This document shows positions 26,842 through 35,474 of a DNA stretch of 61,927 bases, one piece after another. Position numbers and translations under genes: made by a program. The number at the start of each line of letters is the position of its first letter. The first letter of the stretch is position 1. This stretch comes from an uncultured SAR86 cluster bacterium (GTDB taxonomy: Bacteria; Pseudomonadota; Gammaproteobacteria; Magnimaribacterales; D2472), in the NCBI GenBank assembly GCA_902511575.1, contig CABXFU010000009.1, positions 1-61,927 of the forward strand, read 5' to 3'. Under the pieces are notes generated by a model, which saw only the letters and a program-made list of their open reading frames with translations, was not told the origin of the DNA and searched no databases.

Positions 26842-27447
26842 TTACTTAATGTAATCCGCAACTTTTTTTATATATTTTTTTTGAGTTTTCTGCGAAAGAT
26901 TCATTAAGTTCACCGAATTCATCAGATCAGTGTAGACATGGATTGATTTTCTGCCTTTTAGTTTTTCACGCAGAGCATTTTGATAAGTCCAAAATATATA
27001 CGTTTGAGCCATTTTGAAGTGCCTTAGGTTATCCTTGTTCAATTCCGGCTCTTCTTCTTGAAAAATCGCATCTTGTAGCCATTGACTGGTCATGGGTTGA
27101 GTTAAAACCCATGCATCATTAATGCTTGCAGGATTATCTATCAGCCAGTTAGCCATGTAGTCGCTTTCAAATAAATCAATGGCAATATACCAACTATAGT
27201 AAACCTTAAAAAGGTTTGATTTCTCTGTTTTCATTTGATTGTCAACTACTTCAGCCGCACTAAGAACTACTTGCACGATTGCAGAGGCATTAATCTCATC
27301 TAAATTATTAAAGTATCTATAAAAGGACCCGTAAGCTGTTTTTGCCTCTTTTGCAATGCTTGACACAGATATTTTTTGACCAACATTAGTCAGATTTATA
27401 ACTGCTTCAATAAGCTTGGCTTTTGTTTGCTCAGATTTTTTCATCAA
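26842..27447 (-). CDS. TetR family transcriptional regulator
   Basis: The 201 residues comprise an N-terminal HTH (SVSSIAKEAKTAYGSFYRYF, residues about 25-45) and a C-terminal helical ligand domain. It is divergent from the Slam-like gene. A palindrome 49 bp upstream of its start is a candidate operator, and a second copy stands before the second giant gene. The gene heads the minus-strand operon with the cyclase. The ligand is unknown. Confidence 0.9.
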   Translation of the reverse strand: MMKKSEQTKAKLIEAVINLTNVGQKISVSSIAKEAKTAYGSFYRYFNNLDEINASAIVQVVLSAAEVVDNQMKTEKSNLFKVYYSWYIAIDLFESDYMANWLIDNPASINDAWVLTQPMTSQWLQDAIFQEEEPELNKDNLRHFKMAQTYIFWTYQNALREKLKGRKSIHVYTDLMNSVNLMNLSQKTQKKYIKKVADYIK

Positions 27448-27495
27448 TCAATTATAACCTCTGACTCACATTAGAGCCTTTAATATTCTAATTAA

Positions 27496-27510
27496 ATGAT
27501 AAATTGTCAT
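27496..27510. promoter_or_regulatory. Palindromic operator candidate, copy 1, upstream of Slam-like gene
   Basis: The sequence ATGATAAATTGTCAT has 7-base arms with 6 of 7 matched around one central base. It belongs to a stretch of about 33 bp (27494-27526) repeated with about four changes at 35377-35408. Promoter-like elements overlap it: a -35-like ATGATA inside the palindrome and a -10-like TAAATA at 27520. A bound TetR protein would block this promoter. Confidence 0.65.
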
Positions 27511-27547
27511 TTTTATGGTTAAATATGCGCCAAATAGGGGATATATA

Positions 27548-27573
27548 TAGGAGTTCCTAAATATATTCTCCTA
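27548..27573 (+). promoter_or_regulatory. Leader hairpin before the Slam-like gene
   Basis: TAGGAG and CTCCTA form a 6-bp stem with a 14-nt loop, ending 7 bases before the ATG at 27581. The only Shine-Dalgarno-like sequence (AGGAG) is inside this stem and too far from the ATG to serve normally. This may limit or regulate translation. Confidence 0.4.
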
Positions 27574-27580
27574 AAAAACC

Positions 27581-28906
27581 ATGAAACCAAGAGCTTTTTT
27601 TCTCATGATATGCATTTTTATGTGGATGCATTCCTTCGCTCAAAATGTAGAGCCTACCATATCCGATCCTAAAGAACTGTCTGCTGCTCTACAACAAAAA
27701 GAAGAGGTATTTAAGCAACTTTTTAAAGACCCAACAAATTTATCATTGCTATTTAAATACGCTAATTTATCAATCATGGTTGGAGATTTAGAGGCAGCCA
27801 TTGGAGTCTTTGAGCAAATGCTAATTTATGACTCAGAGTTGCCAAGAATTAGATTGGAGTTGGGAGTTTTGTATTTTCGTCTAGGCGCATTTGCCTTGGC
27901 TAATAACTATCTAAAAAGTGTAAAAGAATTTAACCCTCCGCCAGAAGTTGAAGCTAGAGTTGATCAATTTTTAGAGGCCATTGTCTCCGCTGAAGAGCCT
28001 TTTCAGTGGCAGCAAACCCTTAGTATTGGCTTTAAGCGGACCACCAATGGAAACTCAGGTATCAATGCAGATTTTATTGAAATTGGTGATTTTTTGTTGG
28101 ACGTTGATCCGGAAAGTCAAAGGCAAAGCGATCGATCTTCTTTATACAATTATTCATTAAGTATTGACCAAGATTTGAATCATCCAAGAGGAGATAACAT
28201 TCAATACTTTTTTAGTTATGGTGCTGATCGATTAGACACATTCAAGCAATTTGATGTGCAAAGCAATGTGTTTTCTGTTAGAAGAAATTTTAATTTAGAC
28301 GAAAATTTCTTTTCTTTTTTTAATCTTGAGGATCCGGTGTTTGCACCTAATATCAATCTTCTTAGGGTCGTTCTCAATCGGCAGGAAATTTTGAGAAGTG
28401 GGCGTATATCTCTAGATTATAGCGGTCAACTAGACAATGGCTCATCTATGCTGTTTACATACTATAGAGAAGAGAAAATTTTTAGGTCAGGAAGACAAAA
28501 AAATGGCCGCATCAATGGAGTTAGTTTTGGTCAAAGCTATGTTTGGGCTGGCTCACAAGCTCTTTATGGTTACAGGGTTATTTTAGAAAACTATCGTGCG
28601 AGTGCAGGCTATGAGTTTTATGAAAATTATGGACTTGAATTAAGTTATTCTCAGCCTTTGGGAGAGAACTGGCAGTTTTCATCTAAATATAGCTACCAAG
28701 ATAAATCTCATGATGATGAATATCCACTTTTTGGTGCAAGACATGATCAAGCAGAAAGTTGGAGGTTTAACATGCTTAGACCTATGGGCGCATGCTGGTC
28801 TATGAACTTGGGATTAGTATTAAATGACTCCAGGAGCACTATTAGTATTTATAAACGCAGAGCCAATAATTTTTCTGCGCAAATTAACTATCAATGCTTA
28901 AAATAA
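27581..28906 (+). CDS. Slam-like (DUF560) TPR and outer-membrane barrel translocator
   Basis: This 441-residue protein has a signal peptide (MKPRAFFLMICIFMWMHSFA), a TPR-like helical region at about residues 50-135 (LSIMVGDLEAAIGVFEQML, IRLELGVLYFRLGAFALA, NPPPEVEARVDQFLEAI), then about 290 residues of alternating beta strands. That order and the PPPEVEARV helix fit surface lipoprotein assembly modulators (Slam, type XI secretion), which move TbpB-like proteins across the outer membrane. The giant gene starts 2 bp later and ends in a TbpB-like barrel, as expected for a Slam substrate. An alternative is a generic TPR/porin protein. Confidence 0.72.
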   Translation: MKPRAFFLMICIFMWMHSFAQNVEPTISDPKELSAALQQKEEVFKQLFKDPTNLSLLFKYANLSIMVGDLEAAIGVFEQMLIYDSELPRIRLELGVLYFRLGAFALANNYLKSVKEFNPPPEVEARVDQFLEAIVSAEEPFQWQQTLSIGFKRTTNGNSGINADFIEIGDFLLDVDPESQRQSDRSSLYNYSLSIDQDLNHPRGDNIQYFFSYGADRLDTFKQFDVQSNVFSVRRNFNLDENFFSFFNLEDPVFAPNINLLRVVLNRQEILRSGRISLDYSGQLDNGSSMLFTYYREEKIFRSGRQKNGRINGVSFGQSYVWAGSQALYGYRVILENYRASAGYEFYENYGLELSYSQPLGENWQFSSKYSYQDKSHDDEYPLFGARHDQAESWRFNMLRPMGACWSMNLGLVLNDSRSTISIYKRRANNFSAQINYQCLK

Positions 28907-28907
28907 T

Positions 28908-31900
28908 ATGAAGCTCGCACGTAAATTCTTATCAATACTTCTACTTACAGGAACTTTTTCCAATGTTGGATTAGCACAAGAGCAAATAGGTGTTGCGTCT
29001 GCGGTCAATAAAAACACTACCGACTTAACCCTTGAGCAAGAGCGCAAGCTCATCGATGCAGGTTATGAAATCATACAAAATCACACCATTGAAACCGATG
29101 GCATTGGCAGAGCGCAAATGTTATTGCTTGATGGCACAGCATTTTCAGTGGGGCCTAATTCCAGCGTCGTTCTTGATAAATTTATTTACAACCCCGAGAC
29201 TGCTGAGGGTTCTCTTGAGGTTACAGCTAGAGGGTTGCTCAGGATCGTTGGCGGTAAAGTTACCAAAAAGCAGCCTGCTTTAATTCGAACCAATTCAGCC
29301 ACTGTCGGAATCAGGGGTGGCATCGGAATTGTGCAGACCAATGGATCCCAAACCAATGCCACGTTCCTTTACGGCACCGAAATGACTGTTACGCCTAATT
29401 GTGTTGATTTAGATTCTTTTGGTGACCAATGTTCTCCAGATTACGCCACCACCGTGACTGAGCCAGGATTTTCAGTTTCGGTTGAAAGTGAAGATTCTGA
29501 GCCTAGCGAACCGGTCGAAGTTACTGAAGAAAGCATAGATGCACTGCAGGAAGAATTAGAAGCGCCAGAAGAAGCTCCAGAAGAGGAGCCCGCTGCTGAG
29601 GAAACTCCGGCTGAGGAGAATCAAGAGGAAGAATCTACCGCAGAAGAAACTCCGGCTGAGGAGACTCAAGCAGACGAGGGAACTGCAAGTGAAGAGACAA
29701 CAACTGAAGAGACTCCTGCCGAAGATGTTGCTCCCGAGTCCACTGAGCCTGAAACTGAAGCACCTGCAGAGATTGAAACTGAAGTTATAAGTGATGATGC
29801 CGGCGATTCTACCGACATAGAAGTCGATGAAGGCTTATTAGATTCATCTGGAGTTTCAGATGTATCTTCAGATGTTGCTCCAGAAGAATTGGGAACAGCA
29901 GAAGAATTTGAGGTAGCTATTGAGCTTGAAACAGTTGAGGCAGATGATGCAAATGAAGATTCAACTGAAAATGTGGCCGAAGAGGTAACTGAAACCACGC
30001 AAGAAACCACTGTGGAAGTTGCTCCTATTTTTGTTGTAGAAACTGAGGATGTGGTTGCAAGCTTTGATGAAAATACTACCGAAATAAGCTTAGCTCAGTT
30101 TGCTATTGTTAACCCAGGTGAACAGAATTATACGGTGACCATTGAGGGTGAGGGCAGCGAAGCTTTTACCTATAATCAAGAAACCAACTCTTTAGAGGTG
30201 ATCCAAGAGCTTGATCATGAATCACAAGCAAGCGTTGAGTTGACCGTTACATTTACCAGTGATAATGGCGATATTCAGGAGGTCGCTTTCGCACTGGATG
30301 TAACCGATGTGGATGAAGCGGTGGTGCTTGCAGTTGAGCCTGTTAATACTATTAGTGAGGCGGCCATCAGCAGTGAGCTTATTGCTAATCAAGTTAATGT
30401 GTCTGAAACAGTTCCAGCTGGAACAGTGGTAGCTACTTTCAGTGCAACTGATCCTGAAGGTAATGCTCTCTCATATTCCCTAAGTGGAAGTGGCAGTGAT
30501 CTGATGACAGTCTCTGAAACCGGTGAGGTAACTCTCACGGGTGATTTAGATTTTGAAGCTAATTCATCGTTAGTTGTAATGCTAGAAATTTCTGATGGAA
30601 CCAATACTACTATTGAAGAAATCACCATCAATGTCATCAATGATGATGAGCCAGCTACTATTGCAGCCACTTTAAGCGCTGCTTCATTTGCAGAAACCTC
30701 TGCTGTGGGAGCTGCCATCGCTTCCATTAATGCCACCGATCCTGAGGGCAGTGCGGTGACTTATACACTGAGCGGAACTGGGAGCGATAACTTTAGCATT
30801 GATGCCAGCGGTAACATTACCCTTGCCAGCGGTTTAGATTATGAAACAGCAACCTCATATGAATTAACCGTGGTTGTCGATGATGGCACCTATGCTTCAA
30901 CTGAAGTTATTACCGTGAGCGTTGCCGATGTCAATGAGGCACCATCTTTGAGTGCAACTGTTGCCTTCAATGCCTTCCAAGAAAATACAGCAACCGGTAC
31001 TACCATTGCCACTAGTTCTGTTAGCGACCCTGAAGCTGGAGCCATTACTTACACTTTATCAGGTACAGGCAGTGAAAATTTCACTGTCAGTTCTGATGGA
31101 ACCGTAACTTTAGCTAGTGGATTGGATTATGAGACTGCCACTGCATACGCAATTACTTTAACAGCTTCGGATGGAGCTAATTCCGTTTCTGAAACGCTCA
31201 CCATTAATGTTGGCGATATCAATGAGGCTCCAAGTCTGACTAATTCATTGGCTGCATCTTCCTTTGCCGAGAATGTTGCAACCGGAACTACAATTGCCAC
31301 GAGCTCAGCAAGTGACCCAGAAGCTGGAACGATTACTTACTCCATCTCTGGTACCGGCAGTGAGAACTTTGCCATTGACGCAAATGGTAATGTGACCCTA
31401 GCTTCAAGTTTAGACTATGAAACCACTACCTCATATTCACTCACCATCACCGCCAGCGATGGCACTAATTCAACCCAGCAAACGCTTTCAATTTCTGTTA
31501 CTGACATCATTGAATTTGGACTAGCGCTCAGCAGTAATTCAGTATCAATTAATGAAGATATGAGCAGCGGCAGTCAAGTAGCCACCTCAACACTTACTCA
31601 AGAAGGAACTGAGACAGTGACTTACACACTCTCTGGAACCGACAGTGATAAATTTGCGATTTCTAGCAGCGGAGTTATTACCACAAATACAATCCTTGAT
31701 CATGAAACCACAACCTCTTATTCACTTACAGTGACTGTGAGTGATGGAACCAATACCGATACTGAAACTCTAACCATTGCCATCAATGATATTGATTTAA
31801 CTGTTACGAATACTTTAGCTGCTTCAGGTCAAGCAGAGAATATTTCAACAGGAACGTCCATTATGACTGCCTCAGCTTCAGGGGCTGAAGGCACCGTGAG

Positions 31901-34900
31901 TTACTCAATTACGGATAGCGATAATAAATTTTCGATTAATAGCTCAACGGGTGAGGTAACACTTGCTAATGCGCTCGATTATGAAACTAAAACTTCTCAT
32001 ACTTTCACCGTAACCGCCACTGATGGAGTGACCACAGTAACTGAAGAATTCACTCTTAATGTAACGGATATGATCATCAGTACTCTAGCTGTAAGCCTAG
32101 CAAACAGTGGGGCGGCATTGGCGGAATCTTCGAGTTCTGGAACTTCAGTAGGAAGTTCGAGCATTAGTAACCCAGACAGTGAAACGGTTACCTATACTTT
32201 GAGTGGCACCGGCAGCAGTAATTTTGCCGTCGACAGCTCGGGCAATGTCACCACCAATGCAACCTTGGATTTTGAAACCGCAAAAAGCTATGCATTAACT
32301 TTAACTGCCACCGCAGGAGGCAACACCACCACCGATGCCTTTACGGTTAATGTGGGTAACGTTGAAGAGCTTCGTTCAGGCGTTTTACGTTACTCAGCAG
32401 CCTATAACTCGGCTTCAAGAAGTGGCTTTAGCGCCACGGCCACGCGTGGACCTTCTGGTTCAAGTTTGCCGGCTTATACTCTTGAGCAAGTTGGAACAAC
32501 GAATACAACTCTTATTACCAACGTAGATGACACCACAAACAACTATGTACCAGTAGAAATCAATTCTGGAACTGCGCTCAATTGGCGCTATTATTTCCCC
32601 ATTGATACTGCAGGCAATGGACAGTATGCCTTTGCACCCAACAGTGCTTCGGTGGATGGAAAATACTATAGTCCTCTAGGTACTGCTGTTACCACCACCA
32701 TCAGCAACTCAGAATTTATCACTGCAGGAAGATCCAACGGCGGTGAATTTTGGTTCATGACCACCGATAAGGCGGCCGCAAATATTAATTATACTTCTGC
32801 ATTATTGATAGGTTTGAACGTTCGATGGAACTATCAGACTTATCATAGCTCTTGGACGACTGCCAACAATGCTCTTACGAGTCCATTTACACTTGATCTT
32901 GTTAGCGGTACTAATGCCTTGGATTACACGTTTTCAGATGTGCAAGATTATCAGGTGTTAGTTCATGGAATTGGTGTTTGTTGCGCTGATGGCAATTACG
33001 GATATGATAATTTTGATTCTACCGAGCAGGCAGTAGCTCGTCAGTTTCTTCAACAAAGTAACAGAGTCCTTGTTTTAGTTGGTGAAAATAATAATTGGGC
33101 AAAACAGAATGATGAGATTGTTACCTTTTTAGAGTCAATCATGGATGGAAGTGATTTCAGCCATACTTATAATAATGGAACTATGAATGCATTTAATTTT
33201 ACTTACGAAGGTTTTAATTTTGCCCAAAATACTGCGTTAAGTTCCGCTCCATCGACTTTGAATTGCGATTCAAATTTTAACACTTACTGTTATGGAAGCT
33301 GGGCTTTTTTCCCAGCCTCAATGACCGATTCCGAGTATCTATCAGATGTCTTTGTTTGGCTTGATGTTAATCAACCCGGAGCAACTACGGTTGATAATCA
33401 AATCTTGCAGTACGCCCAAGGATTAGGAGGGTCTACAGCAACCTCATCAACTTACTATCTTTACGAAGATCAGGTCACCATTGCTGGAGAAATTCAGACA
33501 GACGCTAACTTTGCTGGTATCAACTCATCAAAAAAAGTTTACGCATTTGCGGTTAATCCGCGTGAAAACTTTGCTCCCACTGGTACCACCAATGATTATT
33601 TTTATCCTAACTTTATTAATCGCTCTGCATGGTCCTATGGGGATGTTGGATTAGATTACTGTGCATCCCAGGAGAATAATAATTCAACGTCGTGTCAAAC
33701 TTACGACAATAATTATGATTTCCACTATCAGAGCCTTTATTCAGGTTATATAATGTCTGATCGATTTGATAATTCTTACCAACGCATACCAGAGGGGATG
33801 TCTCTTTGGTGGCAAGTTCTCAATCCAAGTGGCGTAGGTGTTGGGTTATGGGCGCAAATTTCTATCAAAGATTCATACAACGGTGCTACTCAGTCGACCA
33901 CAAGGGATGATCAGCAAAGTCTACTCAACGTAGTAATTTCTAATATTGACTACCGTAAGAACGACACCACCCGATACTCAGCAGGGGATACTGGTCATGG
34001 CATGGATGGTTATCATTATTGGTCTTATCAAGGGGCTACCAATGCAGACCAAAATGGTTTGGGACTTGTCTATGGTACTTCTCCCATCGAATGCGCCACT
34101 TCCCATGACAGTGGATGTTTCTTTGGTTATTCAACTTCCTATCCTAAAGGACTCATGCTGACCTCCTCTGACCCATACAAATCTGGCAGCATGACTTTAG
34201 GGGTTAATTACGACAGCAACAATGATTCTTTTTCAACTGGCTCATTCAATCAAGCAATAACTTTTCAGTTCATCAGTGACAGTGGCAATATAGAACAAAA
34301 ACAAACTCTTAGTGAGTTTAGGCATTCGGATTTTTATTCCTCGACTGCCACGGCTTACAGCGGATTTTTCAGCGGCATTTTAGAGTTTGATATTAGTGGG
34401 ACTGGAAACCAACAATTGGCGCCCATCCGCTCTAGCAGCACGCTTGCAACCTTTACGTTTGATGCCACCAACGATGATGTGCAAGTGGTGGCTCCGATGA
34501 CCATTAGTGCCGCACCCCCAAGTAACTACACCACCACCAATTGGACTACAGTTGATACAGGTTCCATCACATTAAAATTTGGTGATGCCACCAACGATGA
34601 AGCAAAATCAGCTTACATTTCAAGTGAAGTCTTTGGCGCTGAGATTCAAGACGATGGATCGCAGATTGACGGTTCTTCGGGGGGTTCTAATAACCTTGCT
34701 GGTGTCATGGTTTCTTATAACACTTTGGATAATGAAGACTCCGATCTATTCCACGTAAACGGTAATGATTCGATGCCAGATACCGCTTATTCGACTTGGG
34801 GCTTTTGGGCCATGAGTGCGGCTGACGTCTCACCTAATTCTGGCACGCAAAACGCCTCGGTGCATTTAGGGACTTGGGTGGGCGGTGAAGTGGTTGCCCA

Positions 34901-35354
34901 AAATGAAATTCCAACTTCAGGCACGGCTTCGATGAGTGGGGCAGCAGTGATGAAAGTAGCCTCTCGTTACAATACGACCGGCCACCAATACGACGTCATT
35001 AAATACACCACCACCGCCGATGTGGCCGCAACTTTTAACTGGGGCGCAAGTGGCTATTCTGGGACTTTAGCTTTTACCAACTTTGATGATAAAAACCCGA
35101 TTGTTGCCAATGCAGGATTTGCTTCCTTCTCAGTGGCGATTACCGGCACCGATCATACCTACACGGGTAATTCAACTGATAGCCTTGATAATTCTTGGTT
35201 GGGTGGTGCCTCTGTGGCTGGAGCTTTATACGGGGATTCATCGCCCGATGAGAGTGGCGGCAGAGTGAATGTGAGCTTGTATAAATCTGGGTCCACTTGG
35301 ACGCAAGGCGCCAATGATTTTTATTTTGCTGAAGGGATCTATCTAGTCGATTAA
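28908..35354 (+). CDS. Giant FecR-cadherin surface protein, copy 1
   Basis: This 2148-residue protein has a signal peptide (residues 1-23, no lipobox), a FecR domain at about 40-150 (IETDGIGRAQMLLLDGTAFS...VGIRGGIGIV), an acidic Glu/Ala/Pro/Thr linker at about 200-370, and eight cadherin-like repeats at about 375-1150. DPEG/DYET/DVNEAP Ca2+ ligand motifs are clear in repeats 2-5 and degraded in 6-8. A head follows: a conserved part, a variable insert (about 1296-1513) and a C-terminal beta-rich region. Its last 250 residues (SMSGAAVM, GYSGTLAFTNFDDKNP, SVAGALYGDSSPDESGGRVNV) resemble TbpB barrels. It is translated 2 bp after the Slam-like gene. No membrane anchor or type I signal is seen. The function is unknown, and adhesion or ligand capture is inferred. 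Confidence 0.85.
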   Translation: MKLARKFLSILLLTGTFSNVGLAQEQIGVASAVNKNTTDLTLEQERKLIDAGYEIIQNHTIETDGIGRAQMLLLDGTAFSVGPNSSVVLDKFIYNPETAEGSLEVTARGLLRIVGGKVTKKQPALIRTNSATVGIRGGIGIVQTNGSQTNATFLYGTEMTVTPNCVDLDSFGDQCSPDYATTVTEPGFSVSVESEDSEPSEPVEVTEESIDALQEELEAPEEAPEEEPAAEETPAEENQEEESTAEETPAEETQADEGTASEETTTEETPAEDVAPESTEPETEAPAEIETEVISDDAGDSTDIEVDEGLLDSSGVSDVSSDVAPEELGTAEEFEVAIELETVEADDANEDSTENVAEEVTETTQETTVEVAPIFVVETEDVVASFDENTTEISLAQFAIVNPGEQNYTVTIEGEGSEAFTYNQETNSLEVIQELDHESQASVELTVTFTSDNGDIQEVAFALDVTDVDEAVVLAVEPVNTISEAAISSELIANQVNVSETVPAGTVVATFSATDPEGNALSYSLSGSGSDLMTVSETGEVTLTGDLDFEANSSLVVMLEISDGTNTTIEEITINVINDDEPATIAATLSAASFAETSAVGAAIASINATDPEGSAVTYTLSGTGSDNFSIDASGNITLASGLDYETATSYELTVVVDDGTYASTEVITVSVADVNEAPSLSATVAFNAFQENTATGTTIATSSVSDPEAGAITYTLSGTGSENFTVSSDGTVTLASGLDYETATAYAITLTASDGANSVSETLTINVGDINEAPSLTNSLAASSFAENVATGTTIATSSASDPEAGTITYSISGTGSENFAIDANGNVTLASSLDYETTTSYSLTITASDGTNSTQQTLSISVTDIIEFGLALSSNSVSINEDMSSGSQVATSTLTQEGTETVTYTLSGTDSDKFAISSSGVITTNTILDHETTTSYSLTVTVSDGTNTDTETLTIAINDIDLTVTNTLAASGQAENISTGTSIMTASASGAEGTVSYSITDSDNKFSINSSTGEVTLANALDYETKTSHTFTVTATDGVTTVTEEFTLNVTDMIISTLAVSLANSGAALAESSSSGTSVGSSSISNPDSETVTYTLSGTGSSNFAVDSSGNVTTNATLDFETAKSYALTLTATAGGNTTTDAFTVNVGNVEELRSGVLRYSAAYNSASRSGFSATATRGPSGSSLPAYTLEQVGTTNTTLITNVDDTTNNYVPVEINSGTALNWRYYFPIDTAGNGQYAFAPNSASVDGKYYSPLGTAVTTTISNSEFITAGRSNGGEFWFMTTDKAAANINYTSALLIGLNVRWNYQTYHSSWTTANNALTSPFTLDLVSGTNALDYTFSDVQDYQVLVHGIGVCCADGNYGYDNFDSTEQAVARQFLQQSNRVLVLVGENNNWAKQNDEIVTFLESIMDGSDFSHTYNNGTMNAFNFTYEGFNFAQNTALSSAPSTLNCDSNFNTYCYGSWAFFPASMTDSEYLSDVFVWLDVNQPGATTVDNQILQYAQGLGGSTATSSTYYLYEDQVTIAGEIQTDANFAGINSSKKVYAFAVNPRENFAPTGTTNDYFYPNFINRSAWSYGDVGLDYCASQENNNSTSCQTYDNNYDFHYQSLYSGYIMSDRFDNSYQRIPEGMSLWWQVLNPSGVGVGLWAQISIKDSYNGATQSTTRDDQQSLLNVVISNIDYRKNDTTRYSAGDTGHGMDGYHYWSYQGATNADQNGLGLVYGTSPIECATSHDSGCFFGYSTSYPKGLMLTSSDPYKSGSMTLGVNYDSNNDSFSTGSFNQAITFQFISDSGNIEQKQTLSEFRHSDFYSSTATAYSGFFSGILEFDISGTGNQQLAPIRSSSTLATFTFDATNDDVQVVAPMTISAAPPSNYTTTNWTTVDTGSITLKFGDATNDEAKSAYISSEVFGAEIQDDGSQIDGSSGGSNNLAGVMVSYNTLDNEDSDLFHVNGNDSMPDTAYSTWGFWAMSAADVSPNSGTQNASVHLGTWVGGEVVAQNEIPTSGTASMSGAAVMKVASRYNTTGHQYDVIKYTTTADVAATFNWGASGYSGTLAFTNFDDKNPIVANAGFASFSVAITGTDHTYTGNSTDSLDNSWLGGASVAGALYGDSSPDESGGRVNVSLYKSGSTWTQGANDFYFAEGIYLVD
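28983..32366 (+). repeat. Homogenised 3.4-kb direct repeat, copy 1 (FecR, linker and stalk)
   Basis: Matches 35547-38930 at a constant offset of 6564. About ten synonymous differences occur in the first 330 bp. From about 29310 to 32364 I saw none by eye. The match breaks at codons for VEE-L, the end of cadherin repeat 8, after which the copies diverge at most synonymous sites. Confidence 0.9.
32796..33447 (+). other. Variable insert of giant protein copy 1
   Basis: About 217 residues with no obvious sequence match to the insert at the same place in copy 2, although the flanks are about 80% identical. The strand pattern (SALLIGLNVRW, YQVLVHGIG, RVLVLVGENN with helices between) suggests a small alpha/beta, GATase-like fold. 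A vicinal cysteine pair (VCCADG) is present. Confidence 0.7.
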
Positions 35355-35378
35355 TTAAGGTTTGGAGAATACATATAA

Positions 35379-35393
35379 ATGACAATTTGTCAT
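35379..35393. promoter_or_regulatory. Palindromic operator candidate, copy 2, with promoter of second giant gene
   Basis: ATGACAATTTGTCAT has perfect 7-base arms around one T. It lies 25 bp after the copy 1 stop and repeats the element at 27496. ATGACA (35379-35384) as -35, a 17-bp spacer and TAAAAT (35402-35407) as -10 make a good sigma70-like promoter overlapping the palindrome, so the second giant gene probably has its own TetR-repressible promoter. Confidence 0.68.
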
Positions 35394-35474
35394 TTTTATG
35401 TTAAAATACTTTAATTCTTGATTTATTACTTTCACCATTTATTGCCTCTTAACTTATTAAGGAGATTAATCTAG

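Noticed and set aside
29666-30736. Antisense open frames inside giant copy 1 (and their twins at 36230-37300)
   Set aside because: They mirror the sense codon bias, lack ribosome sites and are duplicated only because the sense gene is.
30062-32366. Tandem repeats considered as a CRISPR or non-coding repeat array
   Set aside because: The units are about 285 bp, in frame and diverged, and encode cadherin-like domains. There are no short identical repeats with spacers.
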